64,000 nucleotides of DNA from Verrucomicrobiaceae bacterium (lineage in GTDB: Bacteria > Verrucomicrobiota > Verrucomicrobiia > Verrucomicrobiales > Verrucomicrobiaceae). How positions within the stretch are numbered: position 1 is the stretch's first letter; each line of letters opens with the position of its first letter. The position numbers were made by a program, and so were the translations under genes. The notes beneath the pieces were generated by a model, which searched no databases, was not told where the DNA came from, and saw only the letters and a list, made by a program, of their open reading frames with translations. Positions 42,994 to 51,858 of this stretch are shown here, piece after piece. The DNA is taken from the NCBI GenBank assembly GCA_024232965.1, contig JACKQF010000003.1, positions 62,001 to 126,000 on the forward strand, in the 5' to 3' direction.

Positions 42994-43039
42994 GAGGGGG
43001 ATCTTACCCAGGCGCTGCGACCCCTTGCAAGCCCAAGGA

Positions 43040-44239
43040 TCAGAGATCGAGTAAAATGGCCTGCGCAAGGTCTCCCGCTGCGAGGGGGTGATCTGGCTGG
43101 ATGCAGACGAGCGCGTTGGCTTTGCTGAGAGCAAAGAGGGCATCGCTGCGCTGAAGACCGTGGCTGGTAAAGGTGCCGCCTTCGTCGATGTAACCGCGAA
43201 AGTAATGGGGGCGGTCGCCTCGGGCATCGAGTGCCTCGCGGAGCCGAACGGGAATGCAGCGCGGACGCAGTGCGGACGCGTTAGCTCCCATCAGGCGCAG
43301 CAATGCGGGACGTACCAGAAGGGTGAAGGTGACGTAGGCAGACACGGGATTGCCTGGCAGTCCAAAGACCTGCAGTGGCCGCGGTGCATCACGATGCGCA
43401 TACAAAAAGGGTTTCCCGGGTTTCATTCGCACGCGCCAAATTTCTGGCGGCATGCCGATCTGGGCGAGTGCGGGTTTGATGAAGTCGTGGTCTCCCACCG
43501 AAACTCCGCCGCTGAGAATGATGACATCGTTTGTTTCAGCGAGCGTATTGAGCGTCGAGACAGTGGCCTCCAGTGTATCGCCACAATGAATAAGGGTAAC
43601 ATTGCGCACGCCTAGTTTTTGCAACTGTGCCTGGAGCATCGGGCCATTGGAATTGTAGATCTGCCCGGGCTGAAGGTCGGCTCCCAGTGCCTGCAATTCA
43701 TCGCCTGTGCTGAGGACGGCGACGCGAGGTGCTGCGTGGACGTTGAGGCTGGTCACGCCCTGCGATGCTAGCAATCCGATGCGCCCTGGGGTGATGCAAT
43801 CACCTGCTGAAAGCAAGCGCTGACCGATGCAAAGGTCTGAGCCCTGGCGGCGGATATTTTCGCCGCGCTCAACCGCTTCCTGACAGGTGATGGTGCCTTC
43901 GCGGGCGGTGACGTCTTCTTGCATGATGACGGCGTCGGCACCCGATGGCATTGGCGCACCGGTAAAGATGCGGATGGCCTCTCCCTTTGCCATCGAGAGG
44001 CGTCGATCCGGGCCAGCGGGTTGTTCGCCAACGACTCGAATCGGTGTGGGTGATCGCGTGTCTGTTGCGACGACGGCGTAACCATCCATCATGGAATTAT
44101 CAAACCCAGGCAATGGGACCTTGGCCAATAATCCATCGCTGGCATAGCTGCCAACTGAATCTGCAAGGGCAATTGACTGGCTGGGGCCGGGCTTGATCGC
44201 GGCGAGGATTTTGGCAAGGGCGTCTTCTTGACTGATCAT
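43040..44239 (-). CDS. moeA: Molybdopterin molybdenumtransferase
   Basis: MoeA inserts molybdate into adenylated molybdopterin in molybdenum cofactor synthesis. 399 residues is normal. Family motifs: LPGFDNSMMDGYAV, then GAPMPSGADAVIMQED, VAVLSTGDEL, YNSNGPML, ILSGGVSVGDHDF and FGLPGNPVSAYVTF. The ATG at 44239 overlaps the stop of the upstream lipoprotein gene by 4 bases, so the two are translationally coupled. No other moa/mob genes or molybdoenzymes are in the window. Confidence 0.97.
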   Translation of the reverse strand: MISQEDALAKILAAIKPGPSQSIALADSVGSYASDGLLAKVPLPGFDNSMMDGYAVVATDTRSPTPIRVVGEQPAGPDRRLSMAKGEAIRIFTGAPMPSGADAVIMQEDVTAREGTITCQEAVERGENIRRQGSDLCIGQRLLSAGDCITPGRIGLLASQGVTSLNVHAAPRVAVLSTGDELQALGADLQPGQIYNSNGPMLQAQLQKLGVRNVTLIHCGDTLEATVSTLNTLAETNDVIILSGGVSVGDHDFIKPALAQIGMPPEIWRVRMKPGKPFLYAHRDAPRPLQVFGLPGNPVSAYVTFTLLVRPALLRLMGANASALRPRCIPVRLREALDARGDRPHYFRGYIDEGGTFTSHGLQRSDALFALSKANALVCIQPDHPLAAGDLAQAILLDL

Positions 44240-44823
44240 TCGATCGCGGGCGGGAGTTCTACTGGAGCCGTGGGCGCGTCGCCGGTTACTGTGGAGGTGC
44301 CTGGAAGAGGGGGCAATTCTCTTGCTGCTGCACTCGGTGGGGCTGCTGGGAGCGTGAGATCGCCAGGTTGGCCGAGATCGTTGAGTGGGGGCGGTGCCGG
44401 GTTGTTGGGATTGATCGGCGCGGTGGGTTGTGCTGGAGATGGAGTGGTTGGTGGTGTCGCGGTGCCTTGTTTTTGAGGGCGATACATCACCAGATTTCCG
44501 ATGCGTGGATTGCCAGACTTGATGTCGGCGGTGATGTAGGTGCCCTTTTTTTCCGGCGTGATGATCAACTCAGAGGTGCTGCCGGTGGCGTCCAAGGCGT
44601 TCAAGGTATGACCGACCGGCATGGTAGGGGCGCCTTCCGTTTGGATCAGCACAAACTTTTGCTCAGGATTGACGAGCGCTATCAATCCGATCAAGAAGGT
44701 TGGGCCATCGGCAGAGTCCTTGGTTCCTTCCACTGGCTCCGGTTCCTTGTCTAGCGAGCCGCAGCCGACCAGTAGCCCCGCTAGAAGGGGCAGCAAGAGA
44801 GCTCGGGTGGAGAAGCATATCAT
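44236..44823 (-). CDS. Proline-rich lipoprotein
   Basis: A 195-residue lipoprotein with lipobox LLVGC (Cys21) after a short signal. Residues 45-125 form a small beta-rich domain (FLIGLIALVNPEQKFVLIQT, GHTLNALDATGSTSELII, GTYITADIKSGNPRIGNLV). The last 65 residues are Pro/Ala/Thr-rich and disordered. No known family is recognised, though the domain resembles an envelope beta-barrel-like adaptor. ATG 44823 was chosen because it starts the lipoprotein signal. It is translationally coupled to moeA, which is probably a chance operon neighbour. Confidence 0.75.
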   Translation of the reverse strand: MICFSTRALLLPLLAGLLVGCGSLDKEPEPVEGTKDSADGPTFLIGLIALVNPEQKFVLIQTEGAPTMPVGHTLNALDATGSTSELIITPEKKGTYITADIKSGNPRIGNLVMYRPQKQGTATPPTTPSPAQPTAPINPNNPAPPPLNDLGQPGDLTLPAAPPSAAARELPPLPGTSTVTGDAPTAPVELPPAIE

Positions 44824-44930
44824 GGCGGCAGCATAGTCGTGATGTCCGGGGGTGCAAGGAGTGGCTGGCAGCTCTGGGTTGCTTCGCGGACTTGCCTGTT
44901 GTGGAGGATGTGCTTCTGTATTCAACGTTG

Positions 44931-45392
44931 ATGACGGTGAAACGCGCGAGATCTGTACTTTGGGTGCTCTGTGTGCTGGCTATGGCTGGCGCTCAGGTGT
45001 TTGGCCTTGTGCAGGGATACCTGTGTGTCTGTCATGACGACCCGATCGTGATATCGAGCGATCACTGCCATAGCGAAGATAATCCAATCGCTGAGTCGGT
45101 TGAGTTTGTGGCCTGTGATCGTGAACTCGAAGACTGCGAGCATTCCCAGCCCTCGAAAGAGCGGCGGGAGCATGCCGTGCAAAAAGAGGCGATTAAGGGA
45201 CGCACGGTTGACTCCCCGCGGGTGGTGATTGCGGACTTACTGAATTTGGTGGTGAGCATGCTCCCGCCTATCGAGGACCTGAGGACACAGAGACCGCAGG
45301 GGGTTCACGAGCGGGCAAGCGCGGATGCTGCGCCGCCAGATCATGGACGAAGATCCTCCCAATGGGTGGCGACGGTGGCAATGCGGATTTGA
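44931..45392 (+). CDS. Small secreted Cys/His-containing protein upstream of the efflux genes
   Basis: A 153-residue protein with a signal peptide or anchor (ARSVLWVLCVLAMAGAQVFG). Just after it a metal-site-like cluster reads CVCHDD, then DHCHSEDN and further CDRELEDCEHS. It precedes the RND efflux operon on the same strand by 120 bases. The cysteine/histidine spacing suggests binding of soft or borderline metals (Cu, Zn or Cd) in the periplasm. I do not recognise the family. ATG 44931 was chosen at the start of the signal. Confidence 0.65.
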   Translation: MTVKRARSVLWVLCVLAMAGAQVFGLVQGYLCVCHDDPIVISSDHCHSEDNPIAESVEFVACDRELEDCEHSQPSKERREHAVQKEAIKGRTVDSPRVVIADLLNLVVSMLPPIEDLRTQRPQGVHERASADAAPPDHGRRSSQWVATVAMRI

Positions 45393-45406
45393 TGATGGGC
45401 GCTGGG

Positions 45407-45422
45407 AATGCCATTTGGCATT
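45407..45422. promoter_or_regulatory. Inverted repeat before the efflux genes
   Basis: AATGCCA-TT-TGGCATT, a 7-bp-stem palindrome in the 119-bp gap between the small Cys/His gene and the adaptor gene. A candidate binding site for a metal-responsive regulator; no regulator gene is nearby. Confidence 0.45.
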
Positions 45423-45511
45423 TCTAGCGCTAAACGATCCCTGCCAGGCATCTCTATGTGGTGCCTTTGGTCTTTTGCTGAGCCTTCATCTGTCCCCATT
45501 GCTGTCATCGA

Positions 45512-46627
45512 ATGAAATTTTCTGTCCTAACCCAGGCGTTGTGCACCACTGTTTTGTGCACTCTAGCCGGCGCTGCTGATCGTGCGTCCAACACCGTTGT
45601 GCTGGATGATACCGGTGTGAAGAATCTGCGCATTGAGACGGTCGAAGTCGAAGAGACCGATTTCGAAGAAACGCAGTTTTCGCTCGGTCGCATCGAGACC
45701 ATCCCGACCAGGATTACCGCTGTGAGCAGTCGAATCTCTGGGCGCATCGTGGCGCTGACGGTTGCGGTGGGGGATTCGGTCAAAGCGGGCGATGAGGTAG
45801 CAAAGATCGAGAGCCGCCAACCAGGAGATCCCCCACCAGTGATTACCCTCAAAGCCCCGCAATCAGGACTCGTCACGCGTGTGGATAAGCGGTTGGGCGA
45901 CCCGATTGAGCCGGAAAATGCACTGCTGGAGATCACGGACATGGAGGAGATGTACGCCATCGCTCGCGTGCCGGAGCATGATGCAGGTCGCATGAAGCCG
46001 GGCACGACCGCCCATATTCGAGTGGCGGCGCTGCCCAATGAGAAGTTCGAGGGCGAGTTGTTGCGCTTTGGGATCACTGCAGACAAGGCTAGCGGCACGA
46101 TTGACGCGATTTTTAGGTTGCCCAATCCAGACGGACTCTTGCGCGCCGACATGCGGGCGGAGTTTTCCATCGTGATGAGCAAGCGCAGCGGTGTGATGAG
46201 CTTGCCCCGCGCCGCTTTGCAGGGGGATGCCAGTAACCGCTTTGTCTATGTGAAGGACTTTGATCTGCCGAATGCGTTCATCAAAACCCCTGTCCACGTG
46301 GGGGAAGTGAATGACCGATTTGTCGAGATTACTGGCGGCCTTTTTCCCGCAGATGAGGTGGTGACGCGAGGTGGGTATTCGCTTTCTTTTGCTGGTGCGA
46401 GCAGTGTGTCTCTCAAAGAGGCGTTGGACGCCGCGCATGGTCACGAGCACGCGGCGGATGGTTCGGAACTGAAGCCTGGTGAACATCCTGACCACGGCCA
46501 TGATGAAGAACATGATCACGATCATGAAGAGGGAGTGAGTCCCTTGTGGCGGTCTGGCTGTGGGGTGCTGCTGCTTTTGCTTTTGATGGCCCTTTTTCGG
46601 AAACAACGACCTGTGGAGGAAGCCTGA
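45512..46627 (+). CDS. RND efflux periplasmic adaptor with His-rich, membrane-anchored C-terminus
   Basis: A 371-residue membrane-fusion protein (HlyD/CusB type). Signal peptide MKFSVLTQALCTTVLCTLAGA. Beta-barrel and lipoyl parts are seen in SRISGRIVALTVAVGDSVKAGDEV and APQSGLVTRVDKRLGDPIEP, then ALLEITDMEEMYAIARVPE. After about residue 305 comes a His/Asp/Glu-rich tail (HGHEHAADGS, DHGHDEEHDHDHEE), likely metal-binding. The protein ends with a hydrophobic segment (CGVLLLLLLMALF), so unlike most adaptors it seems anchored at its C-terminus. It is followed by the pump gene after 3 bases. Confidence 0.92.
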   Translation: MKFSVLTQALCTTVLCTLAGAADRASNTVVLDDTGVKNLRIETVEVEETDFEETQFSLGRIETIPTRITAVSSRISGRIVALTVAVGDSVKAGDEVAKIESRQPGDPPPVITLKAPQSGLVTRVDKRLGDPIEPENALLEITDMEEMYAIARVPEHDAGRMKPGTTAHIRVAALPNEKFEGELLRFGITADKASGTIDAIFRLPNPDGLLRADMRAEFSIVMSKRSGVMSLPRAALQGDASNRFVYVKDFDLPNAFIKTPVHVGEVNDRFVEITGGLFPADEVVTRGGYSLSFAGASSVSLKEALDAAHGHEHAADGSELKPGEHPDHGHDEEHDHDHEEGVSPLWRSGCGVLLLLLLMALFRKQRPVEEA

Positions 46628-46630
46628 GCG

Positions 46631-49600
46631 ATGCTGAACCGCCTTATTCATTGGTCTCTGGCGAATCGTGCGATTATCATCGGCGCGGCGCTCATCCTTC
46701 TAGTGATGGGGGTGCGCACAGCGGTGGAATTGCCGGTGGAAGTGCTACCTGATCTGACCAAACCTACGGTCATCATATTGACCGAGTCTGCGGGCTTAGC
46801 CCCTGAAGAAGTGGAGGTGCGCGTGACTCAACCCATCGAGAGTGCGCTGATGGGCGTGGCCGGGTTGACGCGACTGCGGTCGAACAGTGATGTAGCCTTG
46901 TCTCTGGTCTATGCGGAGTTTGGCTGGGATACGGACATCTACCGGGCGCGAATGCTGGTGCAGGAGCGATTGCAGGGCGTGCGTGAGCTTTTACCGCCAG
47001 GAGTGGAACCCTTCATGACACCGGTGGCATCGCTCATGGGCGAGATCTTGCTGGTCGGCGTCCGGTGCACGGTGAAGGAGGGGAACGATGGTTATCTGCC
47101 GCCATCGGAGGTGCGGTCACTTGCGGATTGGACAATCAAGCGTCGCCTGCAAAGCATCCCTGGAATTGCAGAAATCCTGAACATGGGCGGCGGGGTGAAG
47201 CGAATCGAGATCCAGCCAGACCCTTTCAAGATGCAAGCCAACTCGGTGAGTTTTGATGCTCTTAAAGAAGCCGCCATGGAGGCCGCTAGCACGACGACTG
47301 GCGGCTTCATTAATACGGGGCCGACTGAGATCATGGTGCGCAATCTAGCGATGTCTGTCTCGCTGGATGACATCGCACGGACGGTGATTCGTAAGGTCAA
47401 TGATCGGCCGATTGCGATCGGGGATGTGGCCAAAGTCGTGTGGGGGATCGAGCCGATGCGCGGTGACGCGACAGTCAGTCAGTGGCCGGAGAAGTCTCCG
47501 ACCTACGGGGTGATTATGTCCATCACCAAGTCACCGGGTTTTGATACGAGGGCGCTGACGCAGCAGGTGAAGGACGCCTTGGCAGAACTACAGCCCACGT
47601 TCCCTGAAGGTGTGGAAACGACGATGCTGTTTCAGCAAAAGGACTTCATTGACCATGCAATTGGGAACCTAACGGAGGCGATCCGAGATGGGGCAGTGAT
47701 GGTGGTGATCGTGTTGTTTTTGTTCCTGCTGAGTTTCCGAACCACGGCAATCACTCTGACGGCGATGCCCCTGTCTTTCAGCATCACGATGTTGGTGTTC
47801 AAGTGGGCGGACATCAGTGTGAACTCGATGACGCTTGGGGGATTGGCGGTTGCCATCGGGATGGTGGTAGATGATGCCATCGTAGACGTGGAAAATGTGT
47901 TCCGCCGATTGCGAGAGAATGCGATGCTGGCCCAGCCTCACTCGCGTCTGCAAGTCATTGCGAGAGCATCGGGCGAGGTCCGGAATTCGATCTTTTACGC
48001 CACAATTTTGATCATCCTTGTGTTCTTGCCCTTGCTCGGCTTGAGCGGTGTGGAGGGCCGATTGTTCGCACCGATTGCGGTGGCGACGATCATCTCGATG
48101 ACGGCATCGTTTGTGGTCTCTCTGACGGTGATACCGGTATTGTGTTCACTGCTCTTGCGGCCAAAATCGGGGGGAGATCATCGAGATGGGGTAATTGCGC
48201 GTGCGATGAAGTGGTTCTTGGAGCACACGCTGTTGCGCTTTGGGCTGAGCCAACCTCTCCTGCTTTTGGGGATCGTTGCAATGTTGGTGGTCTCGGCGTT
48301 TTCGCTGTATCCGCAGATGAACAAGGATTTTCTGCCGAAGTTTGAGGAAGAAACAGCTCTCGTCGCCGTGACCGCTGCGCCAGGAACCTCGCTTGATGAG
48401 ATGAACAAGATCTCTGACGTCATTGAGCAACAGATTCTCGATGTCCCAGAAGTAAGGAAAGTTGGACGTAGGCTTGGGCGGGCGGAGCGGGGCGATCATG
48501 TGGTGCCTGTGTCCACAGCGGAGTTTGACGTGGATTTCCGTGAGGATGCCGAATTAGCTGGCGGGACAACCCGGAAGCGGCAGGAAATTCTCCAAGAAAT
48601 CAGTGCCCGGGTCAAAACGGTGCCGGGTGTTTTTGCGGTGGTGGGCGGTCCCTTGGCGGATCGGATCGGGCACATGCTCAGTGGTGTGTCTGCGCCGGTG
48701 GCGGTCAAAATCTTTGGTCCCGACTTGGAGCGGTTGCGTCAACTCGGAGTGGAGATTCAAGCGATTGCCCGGGCGATTCCAGGCTTTGAAGACTGCAAGT
48801 TGGATCAAACATCGTCCATTCCGCAGTTGCGAATCGAGGCAGATCGCGATCGCGCCAAGGCCTATGGTGTTGCGCCGGGACACATGAACAATCAGCTCTC
48901 GACCTACATCGGTGGCGAGGTTGTGGCGAATCTTCGGGATGGCCAGCGCACGGTGAATCTGGTGGTGCGCTTGCCTCTAAAGTGGCGTGACTCACCGGAA
49001 CGGATATCGCAATTGCCGATCGAAACCGAGGAAGGGCAACGTGTGCCTCTAGCGTTGGTGGCGGATGTGCGTGAGGCGAAGGGGCCTAATGTGATTTTTC
49101 GCGAGAACAGCCAGCGCCGGTTTGCGCTAGCTATCAAGCCAACGGTTCGTGATGTCTCAAACTTGGTGGAACGTCTGAAAGCTGAGGTTTCGGCAAAGGT
49201 GAAAATGCCAGAGGGATTCTTCGTGACGTTTGAAGGCGAGTTTCAAGCCCAGCAGGATGCGACGAGTCGGATCGCGCTGTTTTCCGTGGTCATTTTGGCT
49301 GTCATCGCCTTTCTCTTGTATGGGTACTTTCGCACACCTTTTTTTGCGCTGCAGGTATTGTGTGATATTCCCTTGGCTCTCGTGGGGGGATTGGTCTTCA
49401 CCTGGTTGCTCCTGAACAATATCAGCATCGCCACGCTGGTGGGATTCATTGCCGTCGCCGGGGTCGCAGCGAGGAATAGCATCATGCTCATCAGCCACTA
49501 CTTGCATCTGATGCAGCAGGAAGGGGAAGGATTCACGCGACGCATGCTGATTCGTGGAACTCAGGAAAGATTGGTGCCAGTGCTGATGACCGCGCTATGT

Positions 49601-49801
49601 GCGGGGATCGGGCTGATTCCCCTGGTTTTGGCGGCGGATCAGCCTGGAAAGGAGATCCTGCACCCTATTGCGGTAGTCATCGTCGGCGGATTGGTCACCA
49701 GCACGCTGCTGGGATTGGGCGTGACTCCCACTGTCTTCTACACCTTCGGCCGGCGCGCTGCGGCTTTGGCCATCGAGCGCGAGGCACCCGCTTCTCATTG
49801 A
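46631..49801 (+). CDS. RND efflux pump (cation-efflux CusA/CzcA-like)
   Basis: A 1056-residue inner-membrane proton-driven pump. Twelve membrane helices in two blocks and two large periplasmic loops are expected. The first helix (RAIIIGAALILLVMGVRTAVE) and the TM4 proton-relay region VAIGMVVDDAIVDVEN (with the Asp pair) are visible. The second block includes VGFIAVAGVAARNSIMLISHY. The metal-type signature DFGxIVDGAV is not present; the metal assignment comes from the His/Cys-rich neighbours. It is translated directly after the adaptor. No outer-membrane TolC-like gene lies in the window. Confidence 0.92.
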   Translation: MLNRLIHWSLANRAIIIGAALILLVMGVRTAVELPVEVLPDLTKPTVIILTESAGLAPEEVEVRVTQPIESALMGVAGLTRLRSNSDVALSLVYAEFGWDTDIYRARMLVQERLQGVRELLPPGVEPFMTPVASLMGEILLVGVRCTVKEGNDGYLPPSEVRSLADWTIKRRLQSIPGIAEILNMGGGVKRIEIQPDPFKMQANSVSFDALKEAAMEAASTTTGGFINTGPTEIMVRNLAMSVSLDDIARTVIRKVNDRPIAIGDVAKVVWGIEPMRGDATVSQWPEKSPTYGVIMSITKSPGFDTRALTQQVKDALAELQPTFPEGVETTMLFQQKDFIDHAIGNLTEAIRDGAVMVVIVLFLFLLSFRTTAITLTAMPLSFSITMLVFKWADISVNSMTLGGLAVAIGMVVDDAIVDVENVFRRLRENAMLAQPHSRLQVIARASGEVRNSIFYATILIILVFLPLLGLSGVEGRLFAPIAVATIISMTASFVVSLTVIPVLCSLLLRPKSGGDHRDGVIARAMKWFLEHTLLRFGLSQPLLLLGIVAMLVVSAFSLYPQMNKDFLPKFEEETALVAVTAAPGTSLDEMNKISDVIEQQILDVPEVRKVGRRLGRAERGDHVVPVSTAEFDVDFREDAELAGGTTRKRQEILQEISARVKTVPGVFAVVGGPLADRIGHMLSGVSAPVAVKIFGPDLERLRQLGVEIQAIARAIPGFEDCKLDQTSSIPQLRIEADRDRAKAYGVAPGHMNNQLSTYIGGEVVANLRDGQRTVNLVVRLPLKWRDSPERISQLPIETEEGQRVPLALVADVREAKGPNVIFRENSQRRFALAIKPTVRDVSNLVERLKAEVSAKVKMPEGFFVTFEGEFQAQQDATSRIALFSVVILAVIAFLLYGYFRTPFFALQVLCDIPLALVGGLVFTWLLLNNISIATLVGFIAVAGVAARNSIMLISHYLHLMQQEGEGFTRRMLIRGTQERLVPVLMTALCAGIGLIPLVLAADQPGKEILHPIAVVIVGGLVTSTLLGLGVTPTVFYTFGRRAAALAIEREAPASH

Positions 49802-49838
49802 ATTTATTTCCAACTCAACTCAACCCAACCAAACATCC

Positions 49839-50303
49839 ATGAAAACTAAAGTCATCACCACACTCGCCGTCCTCGCCTTTTCGATTTCCGTCAACGCCGA
49901 AGACAAGGCTCCGCATACCCATGATCAAACTAAAGTCGGCCCAACGGGTGGTCGCTTGATCACGAAGGTGGAACCTCACGCTGAATTTCTAGTGAATTCA
50001 GCGCGGAAAATCGAGATTCGTTTCGTCGATGATGCGAACAAAGTGCTGGTTCCTGGCAAGCAAGTCGTGAACATCACCATGGGGGATCGCAGCGCGCCTA
50101 CGAAGCTCTCGTTCAGCGTCGATGGGGACAAATTGGTGTCCGACGGGACCATTCCCGAGGGCAATGACCATCCAACAGTGGTGCAAATCCGTGCCGATGA
50201 AGGAGCCAAGGCGGTGACAGCGAAATTCAATCTCAATCTCGCTACCTGTCCAGAATGCAGCCACCCGGAGTATGCCTGTACCTGTGATCATGCCCACGAC
50301 TAA
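49839..50303 (+). CDS. Periplasmic metal-binding companion of the efflux pump
   Basis: A 154-residue exported protein. Signal peptide MKTKVITTLAVLAFSISVNA, then HTHDQTKVGPTGGRLI and a beta-rich middle. It ends CPECSHPEYACTCDHAHD, with four Cys and three His, a strong metal-binding tail. The conserved PTGG..EPHAEF opening is known from small proteins encoded with heavy-metal RND pumps. It follows the pump gene by 38 bases. Probably a metallochaperone or sensor for the cation exported. Confidence 0.8.
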   Translation: MKTKVITTLAVLAFSISVNAEDKAPHTHDQTKVGPTGGRLITKVEPHAEFLVNSARKIEIRFVDDANKVLVPGKQVVNITMGDRSAPTKLSFSVDGDKLVSDGTIPEGNDHPTVVQIRADEGAKAVTAKFNLNLATCPECSHPEYACTCDHAHD

Positions 50304-50397
50304 TCGTGCCTAGATCCTACGGGGGGAGATATTCCGCGTTGAAGTTTGCCTCAGAAAGGCCGATGACTCCGGTTCCTGTTTCCCCCAACTCCTTTTC

Positions 50398-51795
50398 ATG
50401 CCCCATACCATCGCTATCGTCGGACGCCCCAATGTGGGGAAGTCTGCGCTTTTTAATCGTCTTGCCGGAAAGAACATCTCCATTGTTCATGACTTGGCTG
50501 GGGTGACGCGTGACCGCATCGTCGCGCAATGCCGCCGGGGGCCGATCTGGTTTGACATCATGGACACGGGCGGCATCGGCGCTGACACCAGCGATGTGCT
50601 GACCGATCAGGTGCAGACGGAAGCCAATATCGCGCTGGAGGTGGCGGACCTATTGCTCTTCGTTGTGGACGTGGTGGCTGGCGTTACGACGATCGACGCA
50701 GCCCTGGCCAAGGTGCTGCGCCGCACCAGCAAGCCGGTGATCTTGGTCTGCAATAAGGCGGACTCGCCTCAGCGCAAGATGCAGTCGAGCGATTTTGCGC
50801 GGCTCGGATTTGATGATCAGTTGGAGGTTAGCGCCGCTCACGGTCTTGGGATTGATCCTCTCGTGGACCTGATTAGTGAGCGCCTTGGGCTGGAAATTCC
50901 TGAAGTGGGATCGCAGGCTGAGGCAGATGAATCTGCGGCCAAAGTGCCGCTGCTGAAGCTGGCGATCGTGGGGCGTCCGAACGCGGGGAAATCATCGTTG
51001 GTCAATGCGATCCTGGGTGAAGAGCGCGCCATTGTTAGTGATGTGCCCGGCACGACTCGCGATGCTTTGGACATTCGCTGCCGCTTTGATGGGCGCGACT
51101 ACCAGTTGATTGATACCGCAGGTATCCGCCGCCAAGCCAAGGTGGATAGTCCTGTTGAGGTGTTCAGCATTCAGCGCAGTATCCAGAGCATTAAGCGCGC
51201 GGATCTCTGCGTGCTGGTGGTGGATTGTGCAGAGGGTGCGAAGATGCAGGACCGTAAGATCGCTCAGATGATCTTGGAATTGCGTAAACCTTGCCTGCTG
51301 GTGATGAACAAGTTTGACCTCTATCACCCGACCGCGAAGCAAAAGGACCGCATTGAGTTGCTGACGGAGTCAATGCGTCGCGAGTTCTTCTTCCTTCACT
51401 ACGCACCACTCATCGCGATCTCAGCGAAGGAGCGCACGCACATTGGGAAGGTCTTCAAGTCCATCGAAGAGATTCGTCGAGGTGCCACGAATCGCATCGG
51501 TACGGGTGAGCTGAATCGGTTGCTCCATTCGGCGATCGACAATAGCCCAGGTCCCCTAGGTCACAGCCGTTTTGCCTTCAAGTTGCTGTATGCAACTCAG
51601 GTGAATCACACCGAAGACACGGCGATTCCGGTGCCACACTTTGTGCTCTTCGCCAATCGAGCGGCAAAGCTGACTGACTCCTACTTGCGTTACCTCGAAA
51701 ACATGATTCGCGCGGAGTGGCCTGCCCCTGGCGTTCCCTTCCACATGACGGTGAGAGGGAAAGCCCCGAAGGAACAAAAGCGTCGCATCGAGTAG
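50398..51795 (+). CDS. der: Ribosome-associated GTPase Der (EngA)
   Basis: Essential double GTPase for 50S ribosome assembly, 465 residues. The first G domain (4-165) has GRPNVGKS, DTGG and NKAD. The second (184-355) has GRPNAGKS, DTAGI and MNKFD. A C-terminal KH-like domain (360-450; YATQVNHTEDTAIPVPHFVLF) follows. All motifs are intact. It lies in a single-gene unit convergent to dnaX. ATG 50398 gives the usual MPHTIAIVGRPNVGKS. Confidence 0.97.
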   Translation: MPHTIAIVGRPNVGKSALFNRLAGKNISIVHDLAGVTRDRIVAQCRRGPIWFDIMDTGGIGADTSDVLTDQVQTEANIALEVADLLLFVVDVVAGVTTIDAALAKVLRRTSKPVILVCNKADSPQRKMQSSDFARLGFDDQLEVSAAHGLGIDPLVDLISERLGLEIPEVGSQAEADESAAKVPLLKLAIVGRPNAGKSSLVNAILGEERAIVSDVPGTTRDALDIRCRFDGRDYQLIDTAGIRRQAKVDSPVEVFSIQRSIQSIKRADLCVLVVDCAEGAKMQDRKIAQMILELRKPCLLVMNKFDLYHPTAKQKDRIELLTESMRREFFFLHYAPLIAISAKERTHIGKVFKSIEEIRRGATNRIGTGELNRLLHSAIDNSPGPLGHSRFAFKLLYATQVNHTEDTAIPVPHFVLFANRAAKLTDSYLRYLENMIRAEWPAPGVPFHMTVRGKAPKEQKRRIE

Positions 51796-51858
51796 CGACG
51801 AGTTTGTGCGATGTGAGGGTGGTCTGGGTCAGCAACTTTCTGTCGCTTCGTCCCATGC

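Noticed and set aside
42994..43227. N-terminal extension of the SHD1 esterase into moeA
   Set aside because: The extra 78 residues are antisense-like, and the signal peptide begins at 42993.
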